64,000 nt of DNA from Calendula officinalis (taxonomy: Eukaryota; Streptophyta; Magnoliopsida; Asterales; Asteraceae): assembly GCA_963853835.1 (NCBI GenBank), contig OY970822.1:15377501-15441500 (forward strand), in the 5' to 3' direction. Made by a program: the position numbers and the translations under genes. Shown piece after piece: positions 11,679 to 23,377 of the stretch (the first letter of the stretch is position 1; each line of letters opens with the position of its first letter). Under the pieces are notes generated by a model. It was not told the DNA's origin. It was given only the letters and a program-made list of their open reading frames with translations, and did no database searches.

Positions 11679-12979
11679 GGTTATTTTTATGTTTAATTAA
11701 ACCTTAAAAAAAACACCGAATACAAGTTAACACATAAACACAAAATGGGTTTTTTTTTAATTATAAACCACGATTCTTTACGCCTTAAATCTAAAATTCT
11801 TATATACCCAAGGTATTGCATGATTGACAGGAATTTTTCACATGATCTACATACAAAATAAAAATAAACTATAAAAACAAAAAATCTTCAAAATTGGGGA
11901 AAGTGAAGTCGAGTCCAAAATGAAGGCTTTTGGGCCCCTTGATCGTGGAAACAAGTAGCCACTAATCAGTTTTCCCATTTGTGCGGCCCAATAACTCGTG
12001 TTTTTAAGTCGATTGTTTTTTTCTTTCCGCGTTATCGTTGCTCAGTATGATTATTGATTCAGCCATCATTTTTTACCGTTTGATGCTAAGCTCTCGAAAA
12101 TTCATATTTTGAAACCATGCCAATCATGAAAAGCAAGATATAAATTAACCAATACAAATGACAATTAGTACATTCTACACTACTTCAACCTTCTATATAT
12201 ACACTTGTATTTTCACATTTTTTAATTACAAATAGTTGTTTTTTTAGTATATCAAAATTTGAAAAAGCCATATAAGACCTGTCAAACCATGAAGTTAACT
12301 GACAATACAAACACATACAAAATAATACTCACTTAATATCTCGTTGCAGTTTACGGAAGGCCCCTGAAGCCAACCGACCTTCCGTTGGAGTGCTCAAATA
12401 ACACAATAATTTAAAAGGGATTGATGGTGTACCCGAATGGAATTATTGGTCCTCTTGCCAGTGAGTTGGTCCCTTGTGCACTAATAATTTGTAAAATTCG
12501 TTTAGCACCCAATAATAATACAGTAACTAATTGTGACTATTATCATTATTTTATATTTTCTAATAAACAATTATACGGATTAAAGAATCAATTAAGCACA
12601 TGTGTTTTCATTTTTTAAGAAATACAGCTGTTGAAAAACATTTACAAGTACAAGTACTACACACCAGCTGTTAATAATAATAAATAAACAATTATCATGT
12701 CATTTACAATGTCACACAACATTCTTCTTATATTCACAATTAATAATACTCTAGATTGTTCTGGTTGACCGTTGACCAAACAAAAAAGTAAATAAGAATT
12801 GAGAAAGAAAAATAAAATAAAAATAAACCAGCTGTTCTTTATACACTTATCAAACAGCTGCTGAATCTCCTTCCCAAACATAAACAAAAAATAAAAATAA
12901 AAACGTTATTTCACAAAGCACACACATGGAGACGGAAATAAATAAATAGAATTTTAATCCGACCGATCCAACGGTTCAT
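11679..12979. other. Intergenic DNA and 3' flank of the kinase gene
   Basis: AT-rich DNA with no supportable coding sequence. The part nearest 12979 is probably the 3' untranslated region of the kinase gene on the minus strand, but no clear polyadenylation site can be fixed by eye. Confidence 0.5.
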
Positions 12980-14732
12980 TCATTTTCCAGCTCTGAATAG
13001 TTGACTTCCAAGAGTCACAACTGGGGTTCCTTCCCCCATAATAGTTGTCAAACTCATTTCTTTTTCAAGTATTCGATCCAATTCTGTTACAACGTAACTC
13101 ATTGCAGGCCTTCTTTCACTAGAAACTTCCACACATCGAATTATCAAATGGATGTATTCTTCCATTCCTTCTGTTGTATAACTGTTCCCGATTCGTGAAT
13201 CGATAATATCAGAAATAGTCCCTGCTTCTTGACAATTTTGCACCTTAAAAAATCAAATAAAAATAACAAATTTCATTAAAATCATTTAAAATACTGTTAA
13301 AATCATTAAAAGTAGTATTTAAAAATAAGGTGAATACGCACCCATTCAACAAGATTCTGGTTGGAGTCTGAAGATAGTAATTGTACTGCTTCCTGCCCAC
13401 TTACCAATTCCAAAAGGAACACACCAAAGCTGTAAATGTCACTTTTTTCAGAGAATCGTTTAAATTCTCTCACCCTACCAAAAAAAAAAAGTAAAATAAA
13501 ATAAGAATGTTCTAGAAGGATTTTAAAAAAAAGAAAAAAGCAATGGAGAGTGTGTAACTCTGGAGCAAGGAATAACTCATCAGCTGTAATTTGAGAAGAC
13601 GAGCCCGCTGAGTCATTGTTTCTTCTTAGAAAGTTCCGGACCCCCGCATCAGCAACTTTGGCTATAAAGTTTTCATCCACAAGCACATTTGCTGTTTTGA
13701 AATCCTTGTGAGCCAAACGCGGGCTCAGAGAATGAAGGTGACCTAAACCTGAACATTGCAATTGGCAACCCAATATATAAAATGAGAGTTACACACCATA
13801 TAACATTATATTTTTCCCCCTTTCCGCCTAACAAATATAGTAACTTTTTGAGTTTTTACAAAAAAGTCTGTTTTTTATTTAAAAAAGATGAACGAATACC
13901 AGGAAAGCGAAAAATGCTCACTGATTTTGCAGAGGATCACCTTTAGCTGCACCAAGAGCTATCGAAAGCCTATGCTTAAATTCAAGCTTCTCTTTTGTAA
14001 CCTGACCAGCCCCTGTAAATTCAAACTTTATTAATTAAAAATACGTTACATTATTAACCAAAATAATAATAAAAATAACATAATGTGTAGATAATTACCA
14101 TACAAGTGGATTGAAACACTTCCATTTGGCACATACTCATACACAAGAATTTGTTGACCGTTTGCTTGACAGTAACCCAAAAGTGTCACAATATTCCGGT
14201 GCTGAATTGATGCAAGATATCTCGCCTGATTAAGACTCAAATTACAATATATTAATATTTTTATTTTTTTAATATTTTGTAAAAATTAAGAATGACGATT
14301 ACCTCTTCAATAAATTCTTGAGTTGGGGGAGCAGGGCGTCTTTTTATTGCTACAAGCATACCATCATGAAGTAAACCCTTATAAACTTCCCCAAATTTCC
14401 CTTCCCCAATTAAACTTTTGTCACTAAAATTTTTGGTAGCTAAAGATAATTCCTCAATCTCAAATCTTCTTGTTTCTCTGATGACTAATTCAACCCCTGG
14501 AGGTCTTCCAACTGATTATATTACCATCAATTAACTTTCTTTAAAAATAAAAAATAAAATCAATTTGGTTATTAATAAAGTCACCTTGAGATGGATCAGA
14601 AGAACCAGTTTCTGACGTTCTAGAAACACTCCTGTTATTACATAGAAAAAACCATGTAATCAAAATCACAACACCAATTAAGGCTACAGCTCCTGCAGCA
14701 CCGCCAACTATTGCTGCAAGAGTTCTTGACAT
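12980..14732 (-). CDS. Membrane-anchored receptor-like protein kinase with atypical HKD/DAG motifs
   Basis: Seven exons were placed by GT-AG sites with phases that agree: 14732-14585, 14511-14303, 14225-14099, 14012-13941, 13748-13559, 13474-13342 and 13243-12980, giving 380 aa. The N-terminus has almost no ectodomain: a hydrophobic helix (about residues 6-30, LAAIVGGAAGAVALIGVVIL) ends in a short cytosolic linker. The kinase domain shows the glycine loop GEGKFGEV, the beta-3 lysine in VAIKRR, a catalytic loop HKDFKTANVLVD where most kinases have HRD, the metal-binding motif as DAG instead of DFG, then LAPE and SDIYSFGVFLLEL. Both key Asp residues remain, so activity is possible, but it is a non-RD-type, DFG-variant kinase. 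It probably sits in the plasma membrane and signals with a partner receptor; that is inference. An acceptor at about 14759-14760 suggests a 5' UTR intron. I do not recognise the exact orthologue. Confidence 0.85.
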
Positions 14733-15559
14733 TTGATATGAAGACCTAATTCACCTGTCTGAAACACAATAAAAAAAATAACATGAGTTAGAAATGAGTG
14801 TAAAATGATTGCCTTGATGAATAATGAGTGATACTGTGACCTAATTTTGTAACATATATAATCAAGATGAATGGCAGCTGAGAAATGTAAAGTAAATTGC
14901 CAGTATATGCCATTTTAAGCTTGTGTTCTTTTGTCATGCAGAACTAAATTGTTTCACATATCATTAATTATACAAACAATAATGTATCTATGTGTGTGTT
15001 TGTGTGTGTGTTGGTGGAAGCATAAAGCAGTACCCAAACTAACCAACTGGACAACAGAGTTGAAACAAGAATAGCTTAGCAAGATCCCCAAAAGACCCAG
15101 CTTCATCTGCTAATAAAGATCTTGATGAAATTATTCCACTAATTTCAACAATCCCAGATCACAAGTTTCAAACTTTTCATCAATTTCAGAATCAAGAATC
15201 AGTATACATTGACAACAAGCTCTCCAAGTAAGCAATCAGTTGTAAAGTAAAGAAATTGATGAATGATTGGGGGTGGGAATGAGTCTGTAAAGGGATCAAA
15301 ATAAGCAACTAATAATTATAATTATTATTATACGGAATTAGGGATGAATTTGGAATTTAATTAAAGATACGAAAACTATCATCGTTTGGACAGAGAGAAA
15401 CAATGCCGACAGAAAGTGACCTTGCGCCGACACAGACACACACATTCGAAATCCGACTCAAATGATACGATTCTACTAGTATATATGTATCAAACAAATT
15501 TAATAAAAAAAAAAAAGAAACTTTTAACATTAATGGTGAATTAGAGAGAGAACCCACAA

Positions 15560-17170
15560 ACAGGGAATCACCATTTGCAGTACTAATTACTGTTTATGAA
15601 TCTTTTTAGTAAATGAATGTGGATGAAATCCCCCATTGACAAGAAATGAATTGAACACAAAGTGAAAGGACAAAAAATGTGTGGGTGGAAGCAGAACAAG
15701 GAAGAAAATTAACTTACAAGACTAATTACATTGTTTGCTACTACTAGTAAGAAAAGGAAAAAAGAAAAAGAAAAAAGAAAGAAAGAGGTTTGTGTGTGTA
15801 TGTGTGTGTGTGATGGGGGCAACTATGGGCTGTAAAGCAGTAGAATTGGGTTGTCTGGTACTGCTACTGGTAAGGTTGTTAGTTGGAAGGTTTTGTATTA
15901 TACTTGTATCAGAGTTAATTTACACTTTGCCCCCTTCTTCTTTTTTAACTTCCTTAACACCAGTCCCTCATTCTTTAATTAAAATTTAAAAGTGTTAAAA
16001 AGTTGGGATAATATATCATCCAAGCAGGGTATCAGGGCAATTTTTAAAGGTGGTCAAAATTTTAGAGTGGAAGTCAGGTTCTTGAATGATATTCTTTAAG
16101 GTTAAATTGCAAACATAACATTTTTAAACAAAGAAAAAAGAGGGAAATTAGTCAAAAGAAAAGAAAATTTTAGTAGAAAATACAGTAAAAAAACATTAAA
16201 AGGGAAATCAAGATTTTTTTTTTTTAAATATGCATATGAATGGGGCTTGAACTTAATGTTATATGTTTAACATATATAAAAGTTAACAACTAAACTAATA
16301 TACATTATAAGCAAAAGACAAAAATAAGTTGATACATAAAAAAATTTATACTAATCGGAAAACTTTTGGGCCCCTAGAACCACCCATGCATCCAAGTATT
16401 CAATTATTATCATTAAGGCTATTTAACTATTTAACAAAATTTTATAGATTATCTAAGTTTGTGTTCGTTTTTATTTATACCAACTTCGTCCTGGTTCATA
16501 TCAAAAAGTTATACAATCACAAAAACAAACCTAATTATAACAAATTAAAATGATACAATAACAAATAAAATGCAAAATACCAAGTTTACCCTTCTTTTAT
16601 GGGCATCTTTGTTGTGTTAAATCTGTAACGTATGTCTTGATGACATACAATAACGTGCATTTAATGAGCCGATAATTACTATTTAATTAGATAACTGAAT
16701 TTAATACATCTTCTAAAATGTTACTTTTTAAAGTGCATTAATATCAATCAATACATATTTAGGAAATTGTCACTTCATTAATACATGTTATTATATACCC
16801 TTTATGACATACGTTTGAAAAACTCAATTTTTAATCTATATCATCAAATTAAACTTTTAAATTGGTTAGAAAGTCAACCCAAACAAATAGGTTTATTGAA
16901 AAAGGTATCTATATACCACTTATTACGACTACAACCAATGTATTTGATATCGAATTCGTTCGTATCTTAAGTTGTGGCCTGCACATTTTATATTGAGGAA
17001 GTTGGAGGGCTTCTATTAGCATACGACATGATATTGATACCTTCCAGCTAAGCAAATAATACCACCTCATTACCAGTTTACGTTTATCATTTTTAGTTTC
17101 ACCATCTACCCCAGACTTTGATTTTCATCAATTCACACCCAGATACTATTACATCTTGATTATTAGTCTC
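15560..17170. other. Intergenic DNA with GT and purine-rich simple repeats
   Basis: It follows the probable 5' leader of the kinase gene (14733 to about 15500). A GA-rich and GT-rich stretch at 15750-15810 opens a spurious frame. Nothing here has convincing coding character. Confidence 0.5.
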
Positions 17171-17187
17171 AGCCCTTGTATCTTATT

Positions 17188-17441
17188 TTTTTTGGAAACG
17201 GCAAATGAAATAACGGAAGCCTACTCGTAATTTTTCAGCGAGCACCCCGAGTTCGAGCTCCGCATAAGCGGGCAAACCCAGCCCCCAAAGGGATTTCCAA
17301 AGAAAATTCCCCATATGTGCCTGTGTAAGGTATGAGTTAAATTACGCTAATGCAACGCTCCTAAAGGGATTCGAACTCACGACCTGCAGCCCACATGAGT
17401 ATAAACCCAGTGCCTCAGACCAGCTAGGCTGGCCATCATTG
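17188..17441 (-). mobile_element. tRNA-derived SINE with 16-bp target duplication
   Basis: On the minus strand the element opens with a tRNA-like head: an A-box-like TAGCTGGTCTGAGGC and a B-box-like GAGTTCGAATCCC about 35 bases later, matching an internal RNA polymerase III promoter. A unique body follows and a short A-tail (T-run at 17188-17193 on the plus strand). It is flanked by a perfect 16-bp direct repeat GCCCTTGTATCTTATT at 17172-17187 and 17442-17457. Head, tail and long target duplication together define a SINE that was copied by a LINE's machinery. Confidence 0.88.
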
Positions 17442-17756
17442 GCCCTTGTATCTTATTGATAGCTGAAAATATACATCACTCCTACCCTATCTACCAAAGT
17501 TCCACCAAATTTTGACTAGTTAACTTGTTCTACATTGGTGTGTTAAAATTACCAATGTTAAAATACTTGAGAAATTTTTAACACACATAATATATTTTCG
17601 CTCATAACTCAAGTTAAAATAGCCTCTTGAAACCCATCACTTTATTTTCTTTTTCATTTTTTCAAACCAACTAAATTTTCATCCATTCAAATTAAAAACA
17701 AATTACAATACGGAAAAAAATACGGAAACAAACACATGAAACACATATTAATTTAA

Positions 17757-17905
17757 GGAAAATGCTAATGACAGCCCTTAGGGCTGTCATTAAGAAGGCA
17801 AAATACACTAAAGACAATCCCCTGAATTTTAGGAATATTACTTTTTTAATTAATGTACAAATCTTTTATGCATGTTAGTGACTTATGGCTGTCATTAGCA
17901 AAATC
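17757..17905. mobile_element. 149-bp MITE with 10-bp target duplication (MULE-like)
   Basis: Terminal inverted repeats read GGAAAATGCTAATGACAGCC on the left and, as reverse complement, GATTTTGCTAATGACAGCC on the right. The flanks are a perfect direct repeat ATTAATTTAA at 17747-17756 and 17906-17915. A duplication of 9-10 bp points to Mutator-like transposase. The left end also contains a perfect local hairpin, ATGACAGCCC/GGGCTGTCAT. Confidence 0.8.
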
Positions 17906-17915
17906 ATTAATTTAA

Positions 17916-19680
17916 TAGCATAAGGTGTTTTCTAACGTATATGTCCAAAACAATTAGCTAACTGAAGTTGATATTAAACAGGGTTGAAGCTTTTAAAAAT
18001 AAAAATTACCATAATAACCTTAAATATTATGTGTAACCATGTTTTCCCATCGTATATACTTCGTGTAATCTTATACAGTATGTCAATTCATATTACAGCT
18101 CCAAAAACACATGTTAACAAATAAAACCTCCATATTACATACATAATAAAAGCTTTAGTTTTGAATTTCAGTTTAGGATAATATAGCTAGTTTTGCCAAG
18201 TATATCCTAAAAATTTGAATAAAATGCATAATATTGTAATTATAATACGTATATATTTATTTATTTTTGAAATTATGCTCCAACTCCCACATGATTAAGA
18301 CTTAAGAGTGCGTTAGATTCTGGCACCCACCTCTATTTAATTGAGGTTTGGAATTATTCAAACCATTTATATATTAATTTACAAAATTAAAACGCAAACG
18401 AAGTTGTTGGCAGGAGAGGTTATATTCTTTACTTTAATGATTGAGTGTATTACAAAATTATTATCTTCTAAGTGCGAAACTCATTACGTAATCTTCTGGA
18501 ATTTAATATATGCCTCAACTATTTGAAATAAAGTAAAGTAACATAAACAATAGCAACTACGTAATATTTTGTTTTTATAATTTTGTGAAAGGAGACAATA
18601 CATGTTTTTTGTAAGTAGAGAAATAAATATAATAAATAGAAAAGGACAAACATGACTAACTAAAATAATGATAACAAAAATCAATTATAGCATCCTAAAT
18701 TATTCAATTAAGGTATATTTACTGGGAAAAAAATCCAAATTATCATATGTATGTGTGAAAATTACTAAACATAAAGTCCTAACAGGGTATGGGATGTTAA
18801 ACCCCTGTTTAAACCCTTTAATCCCGTCTAACCCACATGACCGCCCCCGCTAAAGATGCGCCAAAGCTTGCACGCCAGAGCAATGGCGGATCACGAAGGT
18901 TAAAAGTCACGTTTTTTTTTTTTTTTTGATTTTGTAAATTGTGACTGATTTGGGATATTTTTTGTGGGTCTCAAAGCTGTGTTATATGATGTTAAACCAG
19001 CGATGATAATTTTAAGATAAGTGTTTAAACCATGTAGACAACAAACTTTAACATGTCCTCTAGTCATTATCATTTCCCTTTATGAAATAGGACAATTTGC
19101 AAAAATGAATATTAGTAAAATTTAAAATTTCTAAAATATACTTACAAATCTTAATAAAATTGTGTAACTCCACACAAAATTTGACAAATGTCTTCTAATC
19201 GCCAAAAAATTGTCTAGTCGCACACATATAGTCTGGATGTACATCAATCGCACAAAAATGGTTTGATTGTCAAAAGAATCACGGTCTCACACAAAATCTT
19301 CGGAGTTGCACAAAAAAATCAAGAGTCGCACTGTCTACTTTGAAAAAATTGAGTCGGTAAGTTGTTTCTTGAGAAAATAAATGTACTTTTTTTCTGTTTT
19401 AATACTTATGTTTATTAAATATCATTTGTGACAAAACGAGGATCGAGAAAAAGCTCATCATCAAATTTTTAATTATATAAAACATTAATTATGGGATGTT
19501 ATTTGAAGATTAATCTTGACTTGATCCATGGTACATATTTTTCGTCCTTGCCATTGCTCACGCCATCCGAATGAAGCGAAATTAAATCAAGATTATATAC
19601 CTTTTAACACTAACTACTTCTTCATTCCACATGCATGCTTCCATGGAATCCTCTTATCAATTAACTTACAGTTACCACCA
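17916..19680. other. AT-rich intergenic DNA
   Basis: No supportable gene. Around 18780-18925 a less AT-rich stretch ends in a T15-type run, which on the minus strand looks like a poly-A tail of an old retroposed sequence, but no head or target duplication is visible. Confidence 0.45.
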
Positions 19681-19683
19681 CCT

Positions 19684-19690
19684 TATATAA
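19684..19690 (+). promoter_or_regulatory. TATA box of the Cys-rich/proline-rich protein gene
   Basis: TATATAA lies 80 bp upstream of the start codon at 19770, a normal distance for a plant gene with a short leader. Confidence 0.6.
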
Positions 19691-19769
19691 GCCATATACA
19701 CCCTAGCGATCATTTTGGATTAGCTAAGATAACCTAATAACCCTTTACATCTAATTAACTTCATTCTCA

Positions 19770-20318
19770 ATGTCACCACACAAAGCCTTAACACTCATAG
19801 GACAACTCCCGCTTATACTAATTACAATAACGTCGATAGTGATTATGTGCAACATCAACAGTCCTAGTGGCGCTACTTTAGTGGCAGTTGCACAACAACT
19901 ACCACCAGAAGATGGAATTGGAGGTATGTTCGGTGGTGGTGGAAGTAGGGCTCAAGAAATAATGCAATGTTTCACAGGATGTGGTCAAGAAATTGTCGGG
20001 TGCGGTGTCACCTGCACCATTGGATCATCTCAAAGTATCCAACCGTGTTTTATGGATTGTGGTCTCTCTAATTTTGTGTGTATGCAAGGCTGCTTCCAAC
20101 CCCCAGCTCCAGAGGACAACCCAACTCCCATTCCTAGTCCAAACCCTATACCCAGTCCTAGCGCTAGTCCAAACCCTAGCCCCAACCCCAACCCCGACCC
20201 CATCCCGAGCCCAAGCCCGAGCCCAAACTCAATTTCAATATCAATTCCAGTTCCAATTCCAATTCCTAACCCCACCCCTAGCTCTACCCCCAACCTTGAC
20301 CCTACATCTCTTAATTAA
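19770..20318 (+). CDS. Secreted protein with two Cys-hairpin motifs and an X-Pro tail
   Basis: A 182-aa single-exon protein. Residues about 8-28 (LIGQLPLILITITSIVIM) form a signal peptide or anchor. The middle holds eight cysteines in two equal modules, CFTGCGQEIVGCGVTC and CFMDCGLSNFVCMQGC, each with spacing C-x3-C-x6-C-x3-C. That spacing is the one known from alpha-hairpinin helical hairpins, but the resemblance rests on spacing only. The C-terminal 70 residues alternate Pro with Ser, Asn, Ile or Ala (SPSPSPNS and similar), the kind of dipeptide run that is hydroxylated and O-glycosylated in arabinogalactan-type proteins. It therefore looks like a wall- or apoplast-located glycoprotein. A TATA box lies 80 bp upstream. 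The family name and role are unknown to me. Confidence 0.8.
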   Translation: MSPHKALTLIGQLPLILITITSIVIMCNINSPSGATLVAVAQQLPPEDGIGGMFGGGGSRAQEIMQCFTGCGQEIVGCGVTCTIGSSQSIQPCFMDCGLSNFVCMQGCFQPPAPEDNPTPIPSPNPIPSPSASPNPSPNPNPDPIPSPSPSPNSISISIPVPIPIPNPTPSSTPNLDPTSLN

Positions 20319-21316
20319 GTGGCCACCTCATATATAATTTTCTACTTAATAACACGACACATGTCTTATCCAATAGAGAATTAATGGTACATCTTCCCAT
20401 ATAATTACAAGAATCATCCAATAATTGCACCCGTGTCATTCTAGTATGCACACTTTAACTAATCGCATTGCAGGTTGTTACCTTTGTACTTCCTAGTTCG
20501 GTTTCATATGGATGCAAGTATTCATTTTTATGTGCTAATTCAGTGACAATATCCGAAAATTGTCACTAGCATCTTGAAAATGAATTTTGTTTTTTCTGTC
20601 ATTAACAAGGTCTGGAATGAAATAATATTTGATATTAGTATGCTTGCTCTTTCCATGATAAGGTAATTAAGAAAACACACCCATGATCATGATTTGAAGA
20701 AGCTTGAATTCTTTCGATATACAGAGTAACTAGCAATTATATAGCTTGACTGGGTGCAAAATTAAGATACAACTAGGTATATTGTTTCTATATATGACTA
20801 GCAATTATACATATTCCATTCGTTTAAAAGATACAACTTGTCACACAGTAATATCTGGCTCGTGACGGCCAACAGTTTCCATGGATGCCATCCTTATATA
20901 CGAAATCTTAATTAATAAACATCTTAATATTATTTACTAAGGGAGACATTCGTCACGTGTTTGAGTTGATATATTGACTAGTTCACATACTCAACATTAA
21001 CTCAGACCCATTTAATTACTCATGTTAAAATTCAATTCTAACATGATATATTTAATTAATTGAATTAGTCGCGTTAACGTGTTTAAGTTAATCTTTAGAA
21101 TAAACAAAAATAATATAAATGGAATAGGTATTGATTTGTCCACCATAATGAAGTAAAAGCTAATGGAAGGAAAAAGCAACCATTCATCGTTTTCCTTTTA
21201 CATACAACCTAACCGTTGAACAACGGAATACAACGCCCGGCTACAAAATTCAAATATCCCACCAACAACTAGCAAAAGCAAAAGTTACATTTACCTTTTT
21301 AAGTACCCTTTTCCCT
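20319..21316. other. Intergenic DNA between two plus-strand genes
   Basis: Contains the 3' flank of the Cys-rich protein gene and the promoter of the acylated protein gene. No coding sequence or mobile element ends were recognised. Confidence 0.5.
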
Positions 21317-21323
21317 TATAAAC
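21317..21323 (+). promoter_or_regulatory. TATA box of the MGCC protein gene
   Basis: TTATAAA sits about 65 bp upstream of the start codon at 21386, followed by a CT-rich leader, as in many plant promoters. Confidence 0.55.
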
Positions 21324-21385
21324 CCAACCCAACCTCATACACACAATATCTTCAATTTCTCCCATTTCTTACTAATCCATCACAA

Positions 21386-22180
21386 ATGGGTTGTTGCATT
21401 AGCAAATGCAAACCAAAGAGAAAACCCAATAACAACCCAAATGTTCAAGACAAGCTAGTCATCTCTCAATCTCCGCCACCATCTCCGCCACCATCACCGC
21501 CACGAAAACGAAAAACCGTTCAATCTCCGCCTTCGGTAACCTCGACTTCATTTACATGTTCTACCCAAAGTAGTACTTGTGGTTCGTCTTCATTGTCATC
21601 TGCCTCCTCAGCTTCCTCATCAGTTGCATTTTCCAAAGTAGACCGCTCTTTCTCCAACGACTTTCTACAGTCTTGTGCTTTGGAAAACCCTCAAATAATT
21701 GATTTAATTCCGGTAAAAAAGATCCAAGAAGTGAAGCATTTGGGTCACGCAACCACACAGAAACGGGCCCGTGCCGGCTCTCCAAATCTTACCCGACAAA
21801 AAAGCTTTAGAGTAGAGAAAGAAAGATTGTCGAATAGCAATGTGAATGGGAGAACAACTATGAGATCATCACCTTCTCCTAGTAGAAGATTCAATGGATA
21901 TACAAGTAACTATCAAAGACAGCCAATGGTGTTCTCAATGAACACAAATAATGAGACTAGATTTACTGTAAAACCGAATTCTCGGCCCGCAAGCCCGTAC
22001 CGTAACGTGATTAATAAAGAGAGGCCCATGTATTTGAAGAAAAAGGAGACATTTGGGTATGAAAAGGTAGAAGGTATTGGAGTTGGGGAAGTGTTGTCTA
22101 AAGTGGATTATTCCGGGCCTATTGCTATGGAGGATCTTGATAATCCTCACATAGCTTTGGATTGCTTTATTTTTCTATGA
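21386..22180 (+). CDS. Plant-specific protein with N-terminal myristoyl/palmitoyl motif
   Basis: A 264-aa, single-exon protein beginning MGCCISKCKPKRKP. Gly2 followed by Cys3, Cys4 and Cys8 is the classic dual-acylation signal (N-myristoylation plus S-palmitoylation), so plasma-membrane attachment is expected. Next come a proline cluster (SPPPSPPPSPPRKRK), a long Ser/Thr-rich low-complexity stretch, basic patches with RSPSPSRR-like sites and many potential phosphosites. A compact C-terminal block (GVGEVLSKVDYSGPIAMEDL) looks like the conserved part. No enzymatic domain is seen. Similar small MGCC proteins occur across eudicots, but I know no assigned function. The start is supported by the acylation motif and a TATA box 65 bp upstream. 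Confidence 0.85.
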   Translation: MGCCISKCKPKRKPNNNPNVQDKLVISQSPPPSPPPSPPRKRKTVQSPPSVTSTSFTCSTQSSTCGSSSLSSASSASSSVAFSKVDRSFSNDFLQSCALENPQIIDLIPVKKIQEVKHLGHATTQKRARAGSPNLTRQKSFRVEKERLSNSNVNGRTTMRSSPSPSRRFNGYTSNYQRQPMVFSMNTNNETRFTVKPNSRPASPYRNVINKERPMYLKKKETFGYEKVEGIGVGEVLSKVDYSGPIAMEDLDNPHIALDCFIFL

Positions 22181-22975
22181 AAACTGGTCTTAGAAACATT
22201 AATTCGATGTTCATAGGGGATTTTTGTTTTCTTTTCTTCTGATTTTCAGGTGTGTTTTTTTTTTTAATTTTGGTTCATTGTTGTTAGATCTTTGTTAACG
22301 AGTGAATTAGATATATAGAAGGTACTTGTTACAATTATAAGCATTAAGAAATAAGAAATTATTTAAATTTACGCACTTGTAAAGTTGTAATTATAAAAAA
22401 ATATGATTGTAATTACTAAAGTTTACAAATATAAAGTTGTAGAGTTACAAGTACAGAAATCAAATTGTTATACCAAAATTCTTAGGTCAACAGGATCGAA
22501 GCTAGCATGATTAAATTGATAGTGACAAATTGGTCATATTTAAACTTAAGAAATAGAATAACTGAATAACATTAAATTTAGCATACTAGTATATGTTTTT
22601 TTAAGTACCAAATTACTCATGTCAAAAGCTACGAGTTTTGCATTTAATAGAACATTTACCATGTACGCACATACATAAATTTGTCAATGGCAACCTAGTC
22701 TCTCATACCCAAATGTTAATTTCAACTAAAAAAAAAGCTAGCAAGTAAGCAAGTATTATTTGTCATACATCCGAAAGATCGGGCCATCTAGATCGTCAAC
22801 TGAATAATTCTTACATAATTTAATTGGATTCCCAATTGGACTAAAAAGAACAAAAATCAATTGGGCTGTTTGGTTATTTAACCCGGGTTTAGTCTCGTAA
22901 CTTAGATGTAATTCTCTTTTCCTTAGCTCTTTGCCAGAGCACTTCTTAATAAAAATTAATATTTTTAAAGTGCTA
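22181..22975. other. Intergenic DNA
   Basis: AT-rich DNA downstream of the MGCC protein gene. No gene, element end or repeat array is evident. Confidence 0.5.
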
Positions 22976-23305
22976 AAATTGAACTAAGAGATGATAAATC
23001 AATGAGTTGTAAAAAAAAAAAATGCACTTTCCAATTCATTTTCAAAAGAAAAATTAATTTTATACATACAACCTTCATCACTCTTACATAAATACCCAAA
23101 TACAACAAAGGGAATTGATTTGCACATGAAAATAAAATAAAATAATGTTGCAAACATATGGCACAACAACAATACAACACCGCATAACACGTACTTTATG
23201 TTTACAAAGTAACTTCTTCCGTGTGCAAATCACCTCCCAATAACACAAACTCAGAAATGGTACTTCATAAACAACACCGGCCATAAGCTAATCATCTTCA
23301 CCAGA

Positions 23306-23377
23306 TTAGGAACAATGGAACATGAATCGAACGACAGCCTTCACTAACCTTGACAAATTATTACCACGAACAAACAT
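23306..23377 (-). pseudogene. Tiny-peptide gene copy 1 (23 codons, early stop)
   Basis: Most diverged of three related tiny genes. It encodes MFVRGNNLSRLVKAVVRFM plus four residues ending HCS, then TAA. After the stop the next codons read Ser-Gly-Glu-Asp-Asp-stop, which lines up with the CPTEDG-stop end of the other two copies. The stop therefore replaces one of the conserved cysteines, and this copy is likely truncated. The RGN..L.KAVVR core is kept. An in-frame upstream extension to 23563 exists, but it has no counterpart in the other copies. Confidence 0.5.

Noticed and set aside
15735..15989. 84-codon plus-strand frame
   Set aside because: It opens through a GA-rich and GT-rich simple repeat (poly-Lys then Cys-Val run); no domain, no conserved block.
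17188..17441. Possible functional tRNA gene
   Set aside because: Only the A and B boxes match; the cloverleaf does not close and the A-tail and target duplication mark it as a SINE.
18781..18930. Possible retroposed sequence with poly-A tail on the minus strand
   Set aside because: A T-run and a GC-richer body exist, but no head motif and no flanking direct repeat could be found.
20030..20293. Gly/Leu-rich minus-strand frame
   Set aside because: It is the antisense of the X-Pro tail of the secreted protein gene.
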